NCBI GenBank assembly: GCA_003427395.1
Contig: BFEA01000251.1
Location: 1,284,856-1,318,522, forward strand
Reading direction: 5' to 3'
DNA: 33,667 nt
Origin: Chara braunii
Lineage: Eukaryota; Streptophyta; Charophyceae; Charales; Characeae
In this document: positions 19,601 to 28,304 of the stretch, one piece after another
How positions within the stretch are numbered: position 1 is the stretch's first letter
Layout: each line of letters begins with the position of its first letter
Program-made: the position numbers and the translations under genes
The notes under the pieces: generated by a model
Databases searched by the model: none
Seen by the model: the letters and a program-made list of their open reading frames with translations, nothing else
What the model was told of the DNA's origin: nothing

Positions 19601-19935
19601 TAATGCAACAAAAATGCTAAGAATAAAAAAATAATTACCTATTTCAACATACATGTCCTTAGTACATTTAATTTCAATTTCAAATTAATCGCTTGAACAA
19701 TGACACAACCGCTTTTTGATTGAATAACTATAAAAAGATAGGATAAACTGTCGTGATTCTATCAGAAGAAAAATCAAAGTTAACAACTAAATAGTCGGAC
19801 CTGGGGACCCGATAGTAGAAACTAAGCTCTTAAACGACCTTCTATTTTGCACTATCGACTCAAGGAGAGACCTGTTCGCTCAGGCGAATAGGTTCGTCAT
19901 TCTCAGCTGATACGGATAACTGAGCACTGGCAGTT
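16601..19935. other. 3.3-kb stretch without recognisable genes
   Basis: From about 17,200 to 19,900 almost every frame is closed within 60 codons on both strands, and I see no tandem repeat, tRNA or element end. 19,400-19,800 is strongly AT-rich. The left end of the retroelement leader must lie at or before 19,936 but could not be placed. Confidence 0.6.
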
Positions 19936-20219
19936 ATGTCGTCTTCTGATACCACGCCTAAAAGGGGGTGTCGCAAATGGGCCCCCGTCAACAAAGTGGG
20001 AGTGGTGACACTGTGGGAATAACCTGCTCCCTACATCAAAATCAAACAGAAGGTCGGGAGGAGAGTGTCATCCAAGGTGCTCACTCCCACCTCAAACATA
20101 TGGGGCAGCAAGCACTAGAGCTAGCAGGAGATCGAAAAATTGCTGAGTATACTTTCTACATTTATGGATCAGATGGAAAGCTTTACAACACTTACTCGTT
20201 AATTGAGACTGTCGAATAG
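19936..20219 (+). pseudogene. Leader ORF 0 of the retroelement (plus copy), decayed
   Basis: Starts MSSSDTTPKRGCRKWAP, then needs a frame change to reach the open frame 19968-20219, which ends YGSDGKLYNTYSLIETVE. The same pattern (basic N-terminus, a W-x-P motif, then YGSDGKL...T..S.ETVE) is found on the minus strand at 29827-30021, so it is a conserved part of this element family rather than a chance frame. The product would be about 85-95 residues. Function unknown; I do not recognise the family. It lies upstream of the primer binding site, in what is probably the LTR. Confidence 0.5.
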
Positions 20220-20330
20220 ACCAAGGAAAAGTCAAAGAGAATGTGAAAGAGCTCAGACCTTTCACCTCAAGAATTTTGCCAGAGCATCCAATCAGCAAGC
20301 AACCTACAACTCTTAGTGCTCAGTCATGTC

Positions 20331-20400
20331 AGCAGTGAACAGTGCTCAATAGTGAACAGTGCTCAGCAGTGAACAGTGTTCAGCAGTGACAATGCTCAAG
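20331..20400 (+). repeat. 17-bp minisatellite in the retroelement leader
   Basis: AGTGAACAGTGCTCARC repeats about four times at 17-bp intervals. Related AGTG.TCAATCA motifs continue to about 20,610. GAGCACTGTTCACTACTGAGC at 29,494-29,514 is the counterpart in the minus-strand copy. Confidence 0.75.
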
Positions 20401-20781
20401 CGCCGTTATTTATGAACAGTGCTCAACAGTGAGCGGTACTCTGCGTTGTTATAAGTGACTTGTGTCCAAAACACTGTTACCGAGTGAGCAGTACTTCGGG
20501 CCGTTATCAAGTGGGCAGCTTTCAATCAGTGATCAATCAGCATACAATTGGTTCCTTGTCAGTGTTCAATCGGTGATCAATTAATATATAATCAGTGCTC
20601 AATCAATACTATGTTGGCATCTCGGATGTTAAATACCAGCCAGTAAGACCTCAGTTGATTTCTATCATTAAGAGACCGTTGTATAGTGACTCATTACTCT
20701 AACAAACCTCAAGCAGCATCTTGTTCTCAATCAACAAATCTCAACAGCATCCAGTTTCTATGTCAGTAATCAATCAGCAAT

Positions 20782-21469
20782 ATGCAGTTTTCAGTCAGCA
20801 ACCAATTTATCAAATGCATGAGAGAAATCACCCCCATGTCAGTTGATTTGTCGGTCCTTAACAGTCTCAATCTGATAGCTACTAAAGAGAGTTTCCCCTA
20901 CAAGTATGTCCAGATTGATGGCTTCAGGCGTGAAGACCTGTCAATCTTCATCGCTCTCACATAATTCGCAGGAGTGCAGTCAGGGATCTGCGGATATATC
21001 TGAAGAAGGGGAAAGAGACACATCCTCATTTTGATGAAGTGTGGGCTGCAGCAGCCGGGTTTGTGCAATGGAAAGCTGAGTGACTCAAGGGTAGCGCAAA
21101 ACTAGTCTATAGCTTTGACCCTAAGCTTTTCATTGACTACCCCAAGCCTCCGGTTCATTACTACTTCACTGACGAATCATACTGGGTTACCTTATAGACC
21201 TAGCCAAGAGATACATATCGCCAATTGTGATCGAGTACGAGGCAGTGACTGAACCCTTCGAGTTTCCACATCTGAGGAGGGGCATCTTCTCTCAGCCCTA
21301 TCTCCCCACTCTATGGGAGGAATTTTGTGTTATGGTTGATTTCTGTATCATGGGACTTGGATGGAAATGTTTGGAACTAGCAGGCTTCAGGTGGCTTTAC
21401 ATTCAGAAGCCACAACCTCAGAGAGTATGGAGACATGGCAAGAAGCCCAAACGGCGGACAACAAAGTGA
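20782..21469 (+). pseudogene. Leader ORF A of the retroelement (plus copy), frameshifted
   Basis: Homologous along its length to the intact minus-strand ORF at 28305-28970. The first part is open to 20964 (FPYKYVQIDGFRREDLSIFI). The middle is broken by a stop and frameshifts. The last 80 codons are open again from 21227 (PHLRRGIFSQPYLPTLWEEF and GFRWLYIQKPQPQRV). The protein resembles two segments of the downstream gag region (see the entries at 22107 and 22672). Function unknown. It lies 490 bp before the primer binding site. Confidence 0.7.
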
Positions 21470-21961
21470 GAGATTGAGTGTGAAATTTAGGGGCATGACT
21501 GAGGACTCTTGATTGATGCTGGTCATGCTCTCTTCCATATACTTCCTGAGATTGTTATGAGTTCTCATTCTTCCCTCATTCATTTGACTTTGTCTTTGCT
21601 CAAGTCAGTTGGTCTTGCATCTTGCATTGTTCCTGTTTGATGATTGTTTTCGTGGTTGATTCTGTCACAGTTCTCAAAATCAGATTGACATAATTGATGC
21701 ATGCATAACACTCCCTATTTTTTATGATTATTATTTGCACGATTTTCTGCTGTTCCGAATCAAAATAAAAGATTCCTAAGACCGGGGACCGGCGAAGACC
21801 ATAAATGAAGGGTCTCGCTCGAAGCCGGACGCACACAACAGGAAGGGATTTATATTATTTAATTTAATTTATTTATTGCAAACACATACAAAACCCTGCG
21901 TGACAGCCTGTTGGCTTTCCGGTCGCCTAAAGCGATCCGACTGGAAAAAGTGCGACAAAAA
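21470..21961 (+). repeat. 3' part of probable LTR (R/U5-like), plus copy
   Basis: It contains AATAAAA (21763) and then GGTCTCGCTCGAAGCCGGAC, CACACAACAGGAAGGGATTT, an AT-rich TTTATTTATTG stretch and GTTGGCTTTCCGGTCGCC. It ends GTGCGACA plus four or five A, directly before the primer site. The same series is present inverted at 27812-28300. A terminal CA just before a primer binding site is what an LTR 3' end should look like. The LTR start was not found and no second LTR is present. Confidence 0.55.
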
Positions 21962-21981
21962 TGGTGCAGCTACCGGGGACA
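21962..21981 (+). other. Retroelement primer binding site (plus copy, degraded)
   Basis: TGGTGCAGCTACCGGGGACA is a mutated form of the minus-copy site. TGGCGCCGTTGYCGGGGA-type sites complement the 3' end of tRNA-Asp in many Ty3/Gypsy elements. A perfect-ratio hairpin (GGACATGAAAA/TTTTCGTGTCC, 21977-21999) overlaps its end and is conserved in the other copy. Confidence 0.75.
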
Positions 21982-22106
21982 TGAAAAATTTTCGTGTCCG
22001 GAACGAGCCTGTGTGAGGTACCACACTGGACGGGAGAGGAGATTGATATAGTTGGCTGGAGAGAATCGAGTTTGATATCAGGTATGTTCTATCACCTCTC
22101 AATACA

Positions 22107-22556
22107 TTGGAGGACTTGAAAGAAAGCGACAGATTAAGACAAATGCTGGTCGACGGTGCACTGAAACAATTATTCAAACTCACCTTTAGTGGGATATTTC
22201 CCTACCGATATGAGGGTTGTTGGGGCTATCACTCCCGTGGCTCGACCATCTGCGTAGTGCTGACTCACTTCTTGGAGAGAGAGATCTATGACATCCGCCC
22301 ATACGTCGAAGAAGGAGGCACCAACGACATTGAGAACTTTAATTGGCTATGGGAGATTGTGACCCAATTTATCTATGATGAAAAGGCAGATCTGATCAAG
22401 CAAAAGAAGAAAGTAGAATGGAGAGTGATACCAGTAACATATAAGACTGTTCCAATCCCTCCTATACCTAACAGTTATTGTGATGGGGCGAACTGGTTGC
22501 CAATTATCAACATGGTATTGACGTGGGAGAAAAAAATCGGTGGTCATGAGAACTAA
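22107..22556 (+). pseudogene. Retroelement gag-leader domain B (plus copy)
   Basis: Encodes about 150 residues with FPYRYEGCWGYH, VVLTHFLEREIYDIRPYV, NFNWLWEIV, EKADLIKQKKK and PIPPIPNSYCDGANWLPI. It is about 60-65% identical by eye to the minus-strand ORF at 27062-27469. It has no ATG at its 5' end; the frame is entered from an earlier one (EEIDIVGWRESS, about 22035) by a frameshift, also seen by comparison with the other copy. It shares the order F-P-Y, V-L-T, D-[IVL]-R, W, K-A, P-x-P-P-x-P with leader ORF A. Function unknown; its position says N-terminal part of Gag. Confidence 0.65.
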
Positions 22557-22671
22557 AGAGATTTCATCAGAGGAAATCAAACAGAGAAGGCTGAAATTTG
22601 GCAGGGGTTCAGGCCCAAATTAAGAGAAAGTTGAGTGTCTCCTAAAGTCACTGAACACTCTAAGCAAGAGA

Positions 22672-23040
22672 GAGGTGTTCTCATATGAGGTTGTCCGGTA
22701 TGAGATGGTCGAGAGCGGATGAGAGCAGGAACGGTTATATGTACTGACATCCTATTTCACGGATCTGGATGTGCATGATGTGAGAATCTATGTCCCAAAA
22801 GAAAGAAGTGTTGATGCAGTGTATGAGAGATGCTGGGGATTTGCTGAAGAAGTCGTACTGAAAGAGAAAGAGAGGCTTGAGAGAGAAAACAAATGCTTTA
22901 CTGGATCTACTCGATTTACTGTCTTTGATGGACTCCCAGCTCCTCCCTTACCTGATATCAATCCATCGAGAGATAATAGGTTTGCCATGATAAAGTTTGC
23001 ATGGAAAGTGAAGAGAGCCCAAGAAGAATACTCTCGGTAG
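22672..23040 (+). pseudogene. Retroelement gag-leader domain C (plus copy)
   Basis: Read from EVFSYEVVRYEMVES through one in-frame stop (at 22726) into LYVLTSYFTDLDVHDVRIYV, YERCWGFAEE, KEKERLERE and LPAPPLPDI, ending at 23040. The landmark series (F-S-Y, V-L-T, D-V-R, W, P-P-x-P) parallels domains B and A, so it looks like a third, most divergent copy of one domain. It follows domain B by about 115 bp, as expected for tandem domains in one polyprotein. Confidence 0.55.
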
Positions 23041-23685
23041 CTAGGATAACTACTGTGAGGGGCAAACTTAATGAGGTGATAGGGCATGATAATCCCTTTG
23101 TAATTTTGAGGCATGAGATTTGTGGGGAAGGACATATAGTATTTCATATTCCGGTAGTTAAATTCCTGAACTCCGACAGTTTGGATGTGAGGGACTCTTC
23201 GGATCTCTGACAAAAATTTTTCTACCCTGAATGAGATTGAGTTTCTGCAGCCTTTCTTTGACCAAATGAGAGATTCCGTCCTGAGAATTGTCACTGATCA
23301 GACTGAGATAAACTATTTATTAAAGGTGGTGAAAGTGGAAACTGCTGAGAGGGTATCATACCATACTTCTCGGGAATGGGTCTCTCTTGCTAGAAGGATC
23401 AACAACGGGACGTAAGCAATGTAATTTGATTATGAGATTATAGACCTGACTCGATATTTTATGATTCGGGGTACTGTAAAAGGGTATAATAGAAGGCTGA
23501 GTAGGGATGATGAAAGAGAATTGATTGAAGATTACATCGAAAGACTGAGAAGGATTGCTTCACCTTTGATTACTACCCAATCTATTATTGCTTATACTCT
23601 TTATATACAAAATTTTCAAGGGGTAGAGCAAACAAGAGAAGAGAGAAACGAGTCTGTATCCCTTGCGAGAAGAGTGAGAGATTGA
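23041..23685 (+). pseudogene. Gag linker segment with broken frames
   Basis: Reading changes frame at least twice. Recognisable pieces are FFDQMRDSVLRIVTDQTEIN (about 23254-23315), VKVETAERVSYHTSREWVSL and, open from 23461, IDLTRYFMIRGTVKGYNRRL followed by SRDDERELIEDYIERLRRIA. The high charge and helical pattern suit a retroviral-type structural protein. The 43-bp piece after 23640 (EERNESVSLARRVRD) repeats the SLARR motif seen at about 23390. No database family recognised. Confidence 0.5.
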
Positions 23686-24215
23686 AGAACAAGGAAAAGG
23701 AGGGCAAGCGTGACAAAAAAAGAGAAAAAAAGTATGTGGGAAAGTCTATGGTCAAGATGGCTGGTCGTTCAAGACCTAGCTCATCTGCTGGAACCAATGA
23801 AGAGGCCTTGGTTGGGGTTATACGAGAATTGGTCGAGAGAGTTGACACTATAAAAGGAGGATCGGACATTGCAAGAGCAAAGAGGTCAGATGAGAGAATT
23901 CCCTGTTTCAGAGGACCTCAAGTAAACGATTTCCTAGACGAGTATGAATTATTTGGTCTCAGTTATGGCTGGACAGATAAGCAACGGCTTAAGCACCTCC
24001 TATCCTACTGCGATACTGACTCAAGATTGACTGTTCATGAGCTATTGGAAGGTGTCACTACATGGGAAGAGGTCAAAGAGAGAATGAAAAAAGAATTTGA
24101 GAAGGACTTAGTTCCAACTACAACCAAGGATTTACTCAACATCAGAAGAACTAAGTATGACACTTTTAATGTCTTCAGACCTTCATCCGAACAACAAGAA
24201 GAATTCCATATTTGA
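23682..24215 (+). pseudogene. Ty3/Gypsy-type Gag core (capsid-like)
   Basis: About 177 codons. A Lys-rich start (KEGKRDKKREKKY) is followed by a low-complexity linker. Then comes a segment typical of Ty3/Gypsy Gag: IPCFRGPQVNDFLDEYELFG, GWTDKQRLKHLLSYCD, LTVHELLEG, TWEEVKERMKKEFEKDL. The pattern F-x-G-x-x-V-x-x-F-L-x-x-[YF]-E followed by a W-x-x-[EK] helix is common in fungal and other Gypsy Gags. Gag builds the virus-like particle. The frame closes at 24215 (HI*) ahead of the expected nucleocapsid, so it is broken. Confidence 0.75.
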
Positions 24216-24460
24216 ACGAAGCCCAGAGATGCTATATATTTTTGACAAATTTTACTGACACCGAAAGGTAGGCAGTTCTCAATCAAGGTCACCACTATCC
24301 TCTCAGATGGGATGAAATGGTTGCAATTGTATGAATTATGCCGACAGTTTCTCATAAGCAATAGTCACTGGATCAGATCAGTACATTGGTCAAGGACTGG
24401 GAGTCTGGGAATGGTATAAACTGAGGAAACAATCTGAGTGCTGAAAATATTATTCAAAAA

Positions 24461-24979
24461 GTGATGACTAACTTTATGCCCGCAAAGCCTGCAAACCATG
24501 TTGTGGATGACAGAGGAAAGAAGAAAGCTAAGAGTGAAGAGGATGATGATGATGATGATGATGATGAAGGCAATGGTAAGAAAGGAGACTCTTCTGGATC
24601 CAGAAAGAATGGAAAGAATGATGACAGGGGAAACAGAGAGAGAAGGAAGTATGATGAGTGTCTTAAGAAGAGTTTTGTCTGCTACTATTGTGGTGAAGGG
24701 GGTCACACTACCACCTATTGCAAGCCTCTTGAGGAGGACGTAAGGAGTGGGGTCACAAAGAAGGATGCAATGGGTCATGTCTGTGATAGTTCATGGAACA
24801 AGTTGGACCCAAGACATCCAAGAGGTATGAGACTTCTTGCTCTCAAGCATGATGAAAAGATGAAGACGAAGAAGAAGAGAAAAACTAATGTGAATGTTCA
24901 TTTTCTCATTGATGAGTTGCCTGAAGAGCTAGTATGGAAAACAAGTGATCCTCATACCACAACTAAGGTGGCCCTGTAA
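24461..24979 (+). pseudogene. Gag nucleocapsid part with CCHC zinc knuckle
   Basis: About 172 codons. An acidic run (EEDDDDDDDDEG) and a basic Ser/Gly/Lys segment come first. Then CYYCGEGGHTTTYC (24680-24721) fits C-x2-C-x4-H-x4-C exactly, the RNA-binding zinc knuckle of retroelement nucleocapsids. A Lys-rich patch (KTKKKRKTN) follows. The frame ends at a stop (24977-24979). The same frame resumes at once in the next segment, so this is a single in-frame stop in a longer polyprotein. Confidence 0.85.
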
Positions 24980-24988
24980 TCTTTAACA

Positions 24989-25594
24989 TTGACAGAGTGT
25001 GTGTTTGACGAGGCTTCTACAGGTGAGCCTCCATTGAAAGGGAATCTTACTTTCCAGAACCCTTCTGAATTATTAGAATTTCCTTCTAATGAGATGGTTC
25101 ACTTTCTGGTCAACATGATGTCATTTGACGGTAATCTACCTCCAGAACTCGTCATGGAACCCAGTGTCATGCTTCGTGAAGTGAGAAACCTTCAAGCACG
25201 CATGACGCCTCAAATGATAGAGGAAAAGAAAAGAAGGAAGGCTGATGAGTCACTGATTAATATTCTTGATGACCCAAAACCAGATTTTTCCCATAGAAAG
25301 AATGAGCAAGGAAGAAAGAGGAAATTTATTCTCAAGAGTGATTTGGAAGACGGGACTGTGATTTCTGATGTAATTTCTAAAATGCTGGAAGAGACAGAAG
25401 TGACTCTGTCCTTCAAGGAAGCAATGACTCTAGCACCCAAACTAAGAGAAGAACTGAAGAAGCTGATTGAGAAGAAGAAATTAGAAGTTAATTACCTGGG
25501 ATCAGTTTTTCCTAGCCAAGTGAACAGGTCACTTCCAGGTTCCAAGATGAAAATTCGCAACCATGGGATGTGGACACCTGACCATTTATACTAA
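24989..25594 (+). pseudogene. Gag-Pol linker between nucleocapsid and protease
   Basis: 201 open codons in the same frame as the zinc-knuckle segment, separated only by one stop. Charged and helical (RKADESLINILDDPKPDFSH, DGTVISDVISKMLEETEVTL, KLREELKKLIEKKKLEVNYL). It ends at tandem stops just before the protease. No catalytic motif. In fungal Gypsy elements a region of this kind, between nucleocapsid and protease, is usual. Confidence 0.6.
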
Positions 25595-25610
25595 TAAAGT
25601 GAAGATTTGA

Positions 25611-26080
25611 GCCTTAGTGGACTCTGGGGCAGAGATGATACTCCTTTCTCGAAGAACAATGGAGGCTTGTGACTTATCTATTGACAGAATTGCGCATAAT
25701 ATTCTGAGTAATATTGGAGGAGAACTGTTTATGGCAGGATTTATTGATAATCTGCCTATCAGAGTCGGAACCATGACAGTGAAATTACTGGTTTTTGTAG
25801 TGCCGGAACTAGACATGACTGTATCCTGGGAACTCCACTCTTGCATAGAATGGAGGCAGACCAATTTTTCAATCATGAGGGGTCATCCTGGATCGGCCTA
25901 CAAGATCCTGAGACTTCTCAGGAACATACCTTTATGGTCTGCACTAAAAATGATTTCAATCATCGATTGTCTGCTAATTCACTCAGAAGAGAAAAATCTA
26001 CTGAAAGGGTTAAGAGACTAAGAGAAGAAGGTAAACAAGAGGTAAAAGATGAAATTTCAGTAGGTATTAATCAAGTCTAA
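25611..26080 (+). pseudogene. Retroelement aspartic protease, frameshifted
   Basis: ALVDSGAEMILLSRR (25611-25655) contains the D-S-G-A active-site motif of retropepsins. It continues through GFIDNLPIRVGTMTVKLLVF and VVPELDMTV. Near 25826 a frameshift is needed to reach the expected LGTPLLHR-like motif, which is found in the other frame (GTPLLHRMEADQFF, about 25830). That frame then stays open to 26080 (NSLRREKSTERVKRLREEG). The protease would cut Gag-Pol into mature parts. A TGA at 25608 sits just before the motif. Inactive here. Confidence 0.85.
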
Positions 26081-26300
26081 AAAATGATAAAGACCCTTGG
26101 TAATCTTAAGGATGAAGATGGACAAATTGAGGCATTTAAGAAAGCTGTAGGGACTGCTAAGGGAGGAAAGATGAAATTAAAATTTGCATCGACTCATCCT
26201 TTTTTAGGAAAATAGCCACTGGGTCAAAGAGAAAATACAAGCCCAAGCGGGTGAAAAAAAATCCGGTGGCAGTCTTAGTAGAAAAGGATTATGATAAAGC

Positions 26301-26528
26301 CTGCGTAGCACGACGAACGTGTTCGCACCCCTCCATGTTCGCACGAACGTGTTCGCGCGAACAGGTCGCGAACATATTTTTTTTTCGTAAAAAATAAAAT
26401 AAAATAAAAATTATTTCGATTTTTGATTTTTAACTTATGATTGGCTGAGAATTTGAACATGACTCCAAAGCAAAAGTTGCTTGTTTTATTATTTTACATA
26501 ATATTTAGTTTTTTTCAGAATTTTTTGA

Positions 26529-26579
<51 letters not shown>

Positions 26580-26674
26580 CTTTTATGTTCGCGTTCGGAG
26601 GGTTTTGGACGCTTGTTCGCATTCGGGCGAACATGTTCGCGTTCTCCTCCGAACGCGAACACGGTGTTACGTAG
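26301..26674. mobile_element. 374-bp MITE with 8-bp target-site duplication
   Basis: The left end CTGCGTAGCACGACGAACG and the right end (read inward on the minus strand) CTACGTAACACCGTGTTCG are imperfect terminal inverted repeats. GATAAAGC flanks it on both sides (26293-26300, 26675-26682). The sub-terminal regions are full of GTTCGC/GCGAAC copies in both orientations. The interior is AT-rich with an (AT)n run (26530-26575) and no ORF. An 8-bp duplication fits hAT-type or Zisupton/KDZ-type transposases; the superfamily cannot be fixed from the ends alone. Confidence 0.85.
26530..26575. repeat. (AT)n microsatellite inside the MITE
   Basis: About 22 AT units, likely a post-insertion expansion. 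Confidence 0.95.
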
Positions 26675-27001
26675 GATAAAGCATTGAAAAAAAAAGAGGG
26701 AAATTATTAAAGCATTAAGAGAATCCGTAAGAATGGGGAACAAGGTCACCAAAGAAAGATTTGACACAATAAAGATAGGCTTGGATCAGTTTATCCTGCC
26801 TAAAGAGAAAGAATATATTTTCAAAATGTGTTAGGAGTTCTCTGGTACGTTCTCCTTTAATGATGAAGAGAGAGAGAGGTTGGATGTGGACATGATCAAG
26901 ATGGTCAAAATTTGGACAGTTAATCATGTTCCATGGAATGATAGGCCGACCAATTATGCTCTGAAAGAAGAAGCAGAGGTTGTAAAATATCTTGACAAGA
27001 A

Positions 27002-27061
27002 GAACCTCTGCCAAATTTCTGCCTCCTCTGTCTGATTTCTTCTGCTGAAATCTCGTTAGTT
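27002..27061 (-). other. Tail-to-tail junction of two retroelement halves
   Basis: Left of about 27,002 the plus strand reads the pre-RT region. Right of it the minus strand matches the plus copy at about 22,550-22,610 (GAAATTTGGCAGRGGTTC). The two sequences abut with at most a few shared bases. Confidence 0.75.
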
Positions 27062-27469
27062 CTAATGACCACCGTTTCTTCTCTTCCTTGTCAATACCAT
27101 GTTGATTATCGGCAGCCAGTTAGTCCCATCACAATAACTGTTAGGTATAGGAGGAATCGGAACAGTCTCATACGTCACTAGCATTAAACCCCATACCACT
27201 TTTTTCTTCTGCTTAATTAATTCTGCCTTCTCATCATAAAGAGACTGGATTGCAATTTTCCATAGCCAGTTGAAGGTCTCACCATCGTCACAGTCTCCCT
27301 TCTTGACACAGGGACGGACATCATAAATATCTCCCTCCAAGAAGCGAGTCAGCACTACGCTGATGGCCGAAATGTCTGAACGGTAGACCCAACAATACTC
27401 ATGCTGATAAGGGAATATTCCTTTGGTAGTTACTTTCGAAAGTTCTCTCAATGCATCAAAAGTTAGCAT
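27062..27469 (-). pseudogene. Retroelement gag-leader domain B (minus copy)
   Basis: 135 codons read on the minus strand, with FPYQHEYCWVYRSD, VVLTRFLEGDIYDVRPCV, TFNWLWKIA, EKAELIKQKKK and PIPPIPNSYCDGTNWLPI. It is the homologue of 22107-22556 but diverged by about a third at protein level, so the two halves are not recent duplicates of one another. The codons before it (IDIMDWRESDLNSGM, about 27560-27595) are separated by a stop near 27,509. The ORF closes at GGH* near the junction. Confidence 0.65.
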
Positions 27470-27791
27470 TCTTGATGAATTCCCCGAGCTCTTGATTCTT
27501 TTTTTCCCTTCTCAGTGTTCAAAAGACATCATAGACTCATGAAGCATACCTGAATTCAAGTCTGATTCTCTCCAGTCCATAATATCAATCTCCTTTCTCC
27601 GGTCCAGTGTGGTACCTCACATAAGGAAAAATAAAACAAAGTTAGCAGTTGTAATTCTCAAGAGAATCGAGACTCAATGAAAATAACAAAGTTAATACGA
27701 AGCTCATAATATTGTCAATAGTTATCATGCCCTAATCAAAACTCAAAGATGATAATGACCCAGGCTCATTCCGGACACGAAAATCTTTTCA

Positions 27792-27811
27792 TGTCCCCGA
27801 CAACGGCGCCA
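27792..27811 (-). other. Retroelement primer binding site (minus copy)
   Basis: The minus strand reads TGGCGCCGTTGTCGGGGACA, one base away over its first 18 from the common TGGCGCCGTTGCCGGGGA site, complementary to the tRNA-Asp 3' end. It is preceded on its strand by GTGCGACAAAAA and followed by a conserved hairpin (GGACATGAAAA/TTTTCGTGTCC). Confidence 0.85.
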
Positions 27812-28304
27812 TTTTTGTCGCACTTTTTCTAGTCGGGCCTCTTCGGGCAACCAGAAAGCCAACAGACTGCCATGCAGGATTTGTTTGAAGTTTGCAATAA
27901 ATAAATTAAATTAAATTTAAATAAAGCAAAATCCCTTCCTGTTGTGTGCGGCTGGCTTCGAGCGAGACCCTTCAATTACGATCTTCGCCGGACCCCGATT
28001 TTATGAATTTTTTTTTTTGATTCGGAACAGCAACTAATCATGCAAATAATAATTATAAGGCTCTGATGTCATGCATGCAAAGGCTTGCCAATTTACAAAT
28101 TTTGAGAACTGCGATAGAATCATTAGAGAAAAACAAGCATCCACAATTGACAGTGCAAGAGACAAAGACTGACCAACTTGAGCAAAGACAGGGTAAAGTG
28201 AGGGAAGAATGAGAACTCGTAATAGTCTCAGAAAGTACACGTGAAGGGAGCATGGCCAGCACCAATCAAGAGTCCTCACTTATCCCTCTGAACTTCACTG
28301 TCTC
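27812..28304 (-). repeat. 3' part of probable LTR, minus copy
   Basis: It carries the same series as 21470-21961, inverted: the terminal GTGCGACA, GTTGGCTTTCTGG, an AT-rich TTTATTTATTG stretch, CACACAACAGGAAGGGATTT and GGGTCTCGCTCGAAGCC. The AATAAA of the plus copy is replaced here by a poly-A run near 28,009. Confidence 0.55.

Larger units (their letters stand above)
26081..27001 (+). pseudogene. Pre-RT linker, interrupted by a MITE and truncated
   Basis: From 26081 a stop separates KTLGNLKDEDGQIEAFKKAV from the protease segment. The frame reaches NPVAVLVEKDYDKA and is cut by the MITE at 26301. After the MITE, with a frame change in the A9 run, it continues ALRESVRMGNKVTKERFD, FSGTFSFNDEERERLDVDMI, IWTVNHVPWNDRPTNYALKE and AEVVKYLDKK. 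The F-x-F-[ND]-[DE]-x-E-R-x-x-L-D and H-x-P-W-x-x-R-P patterns mark the segment just before reverse transcriptase in fungal Ty3/Gypsy Pol. One TAG occurs at about 26833. The RT itself is missing: the element ends at the inversion junction near 27,002. Confidence 0.75.
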
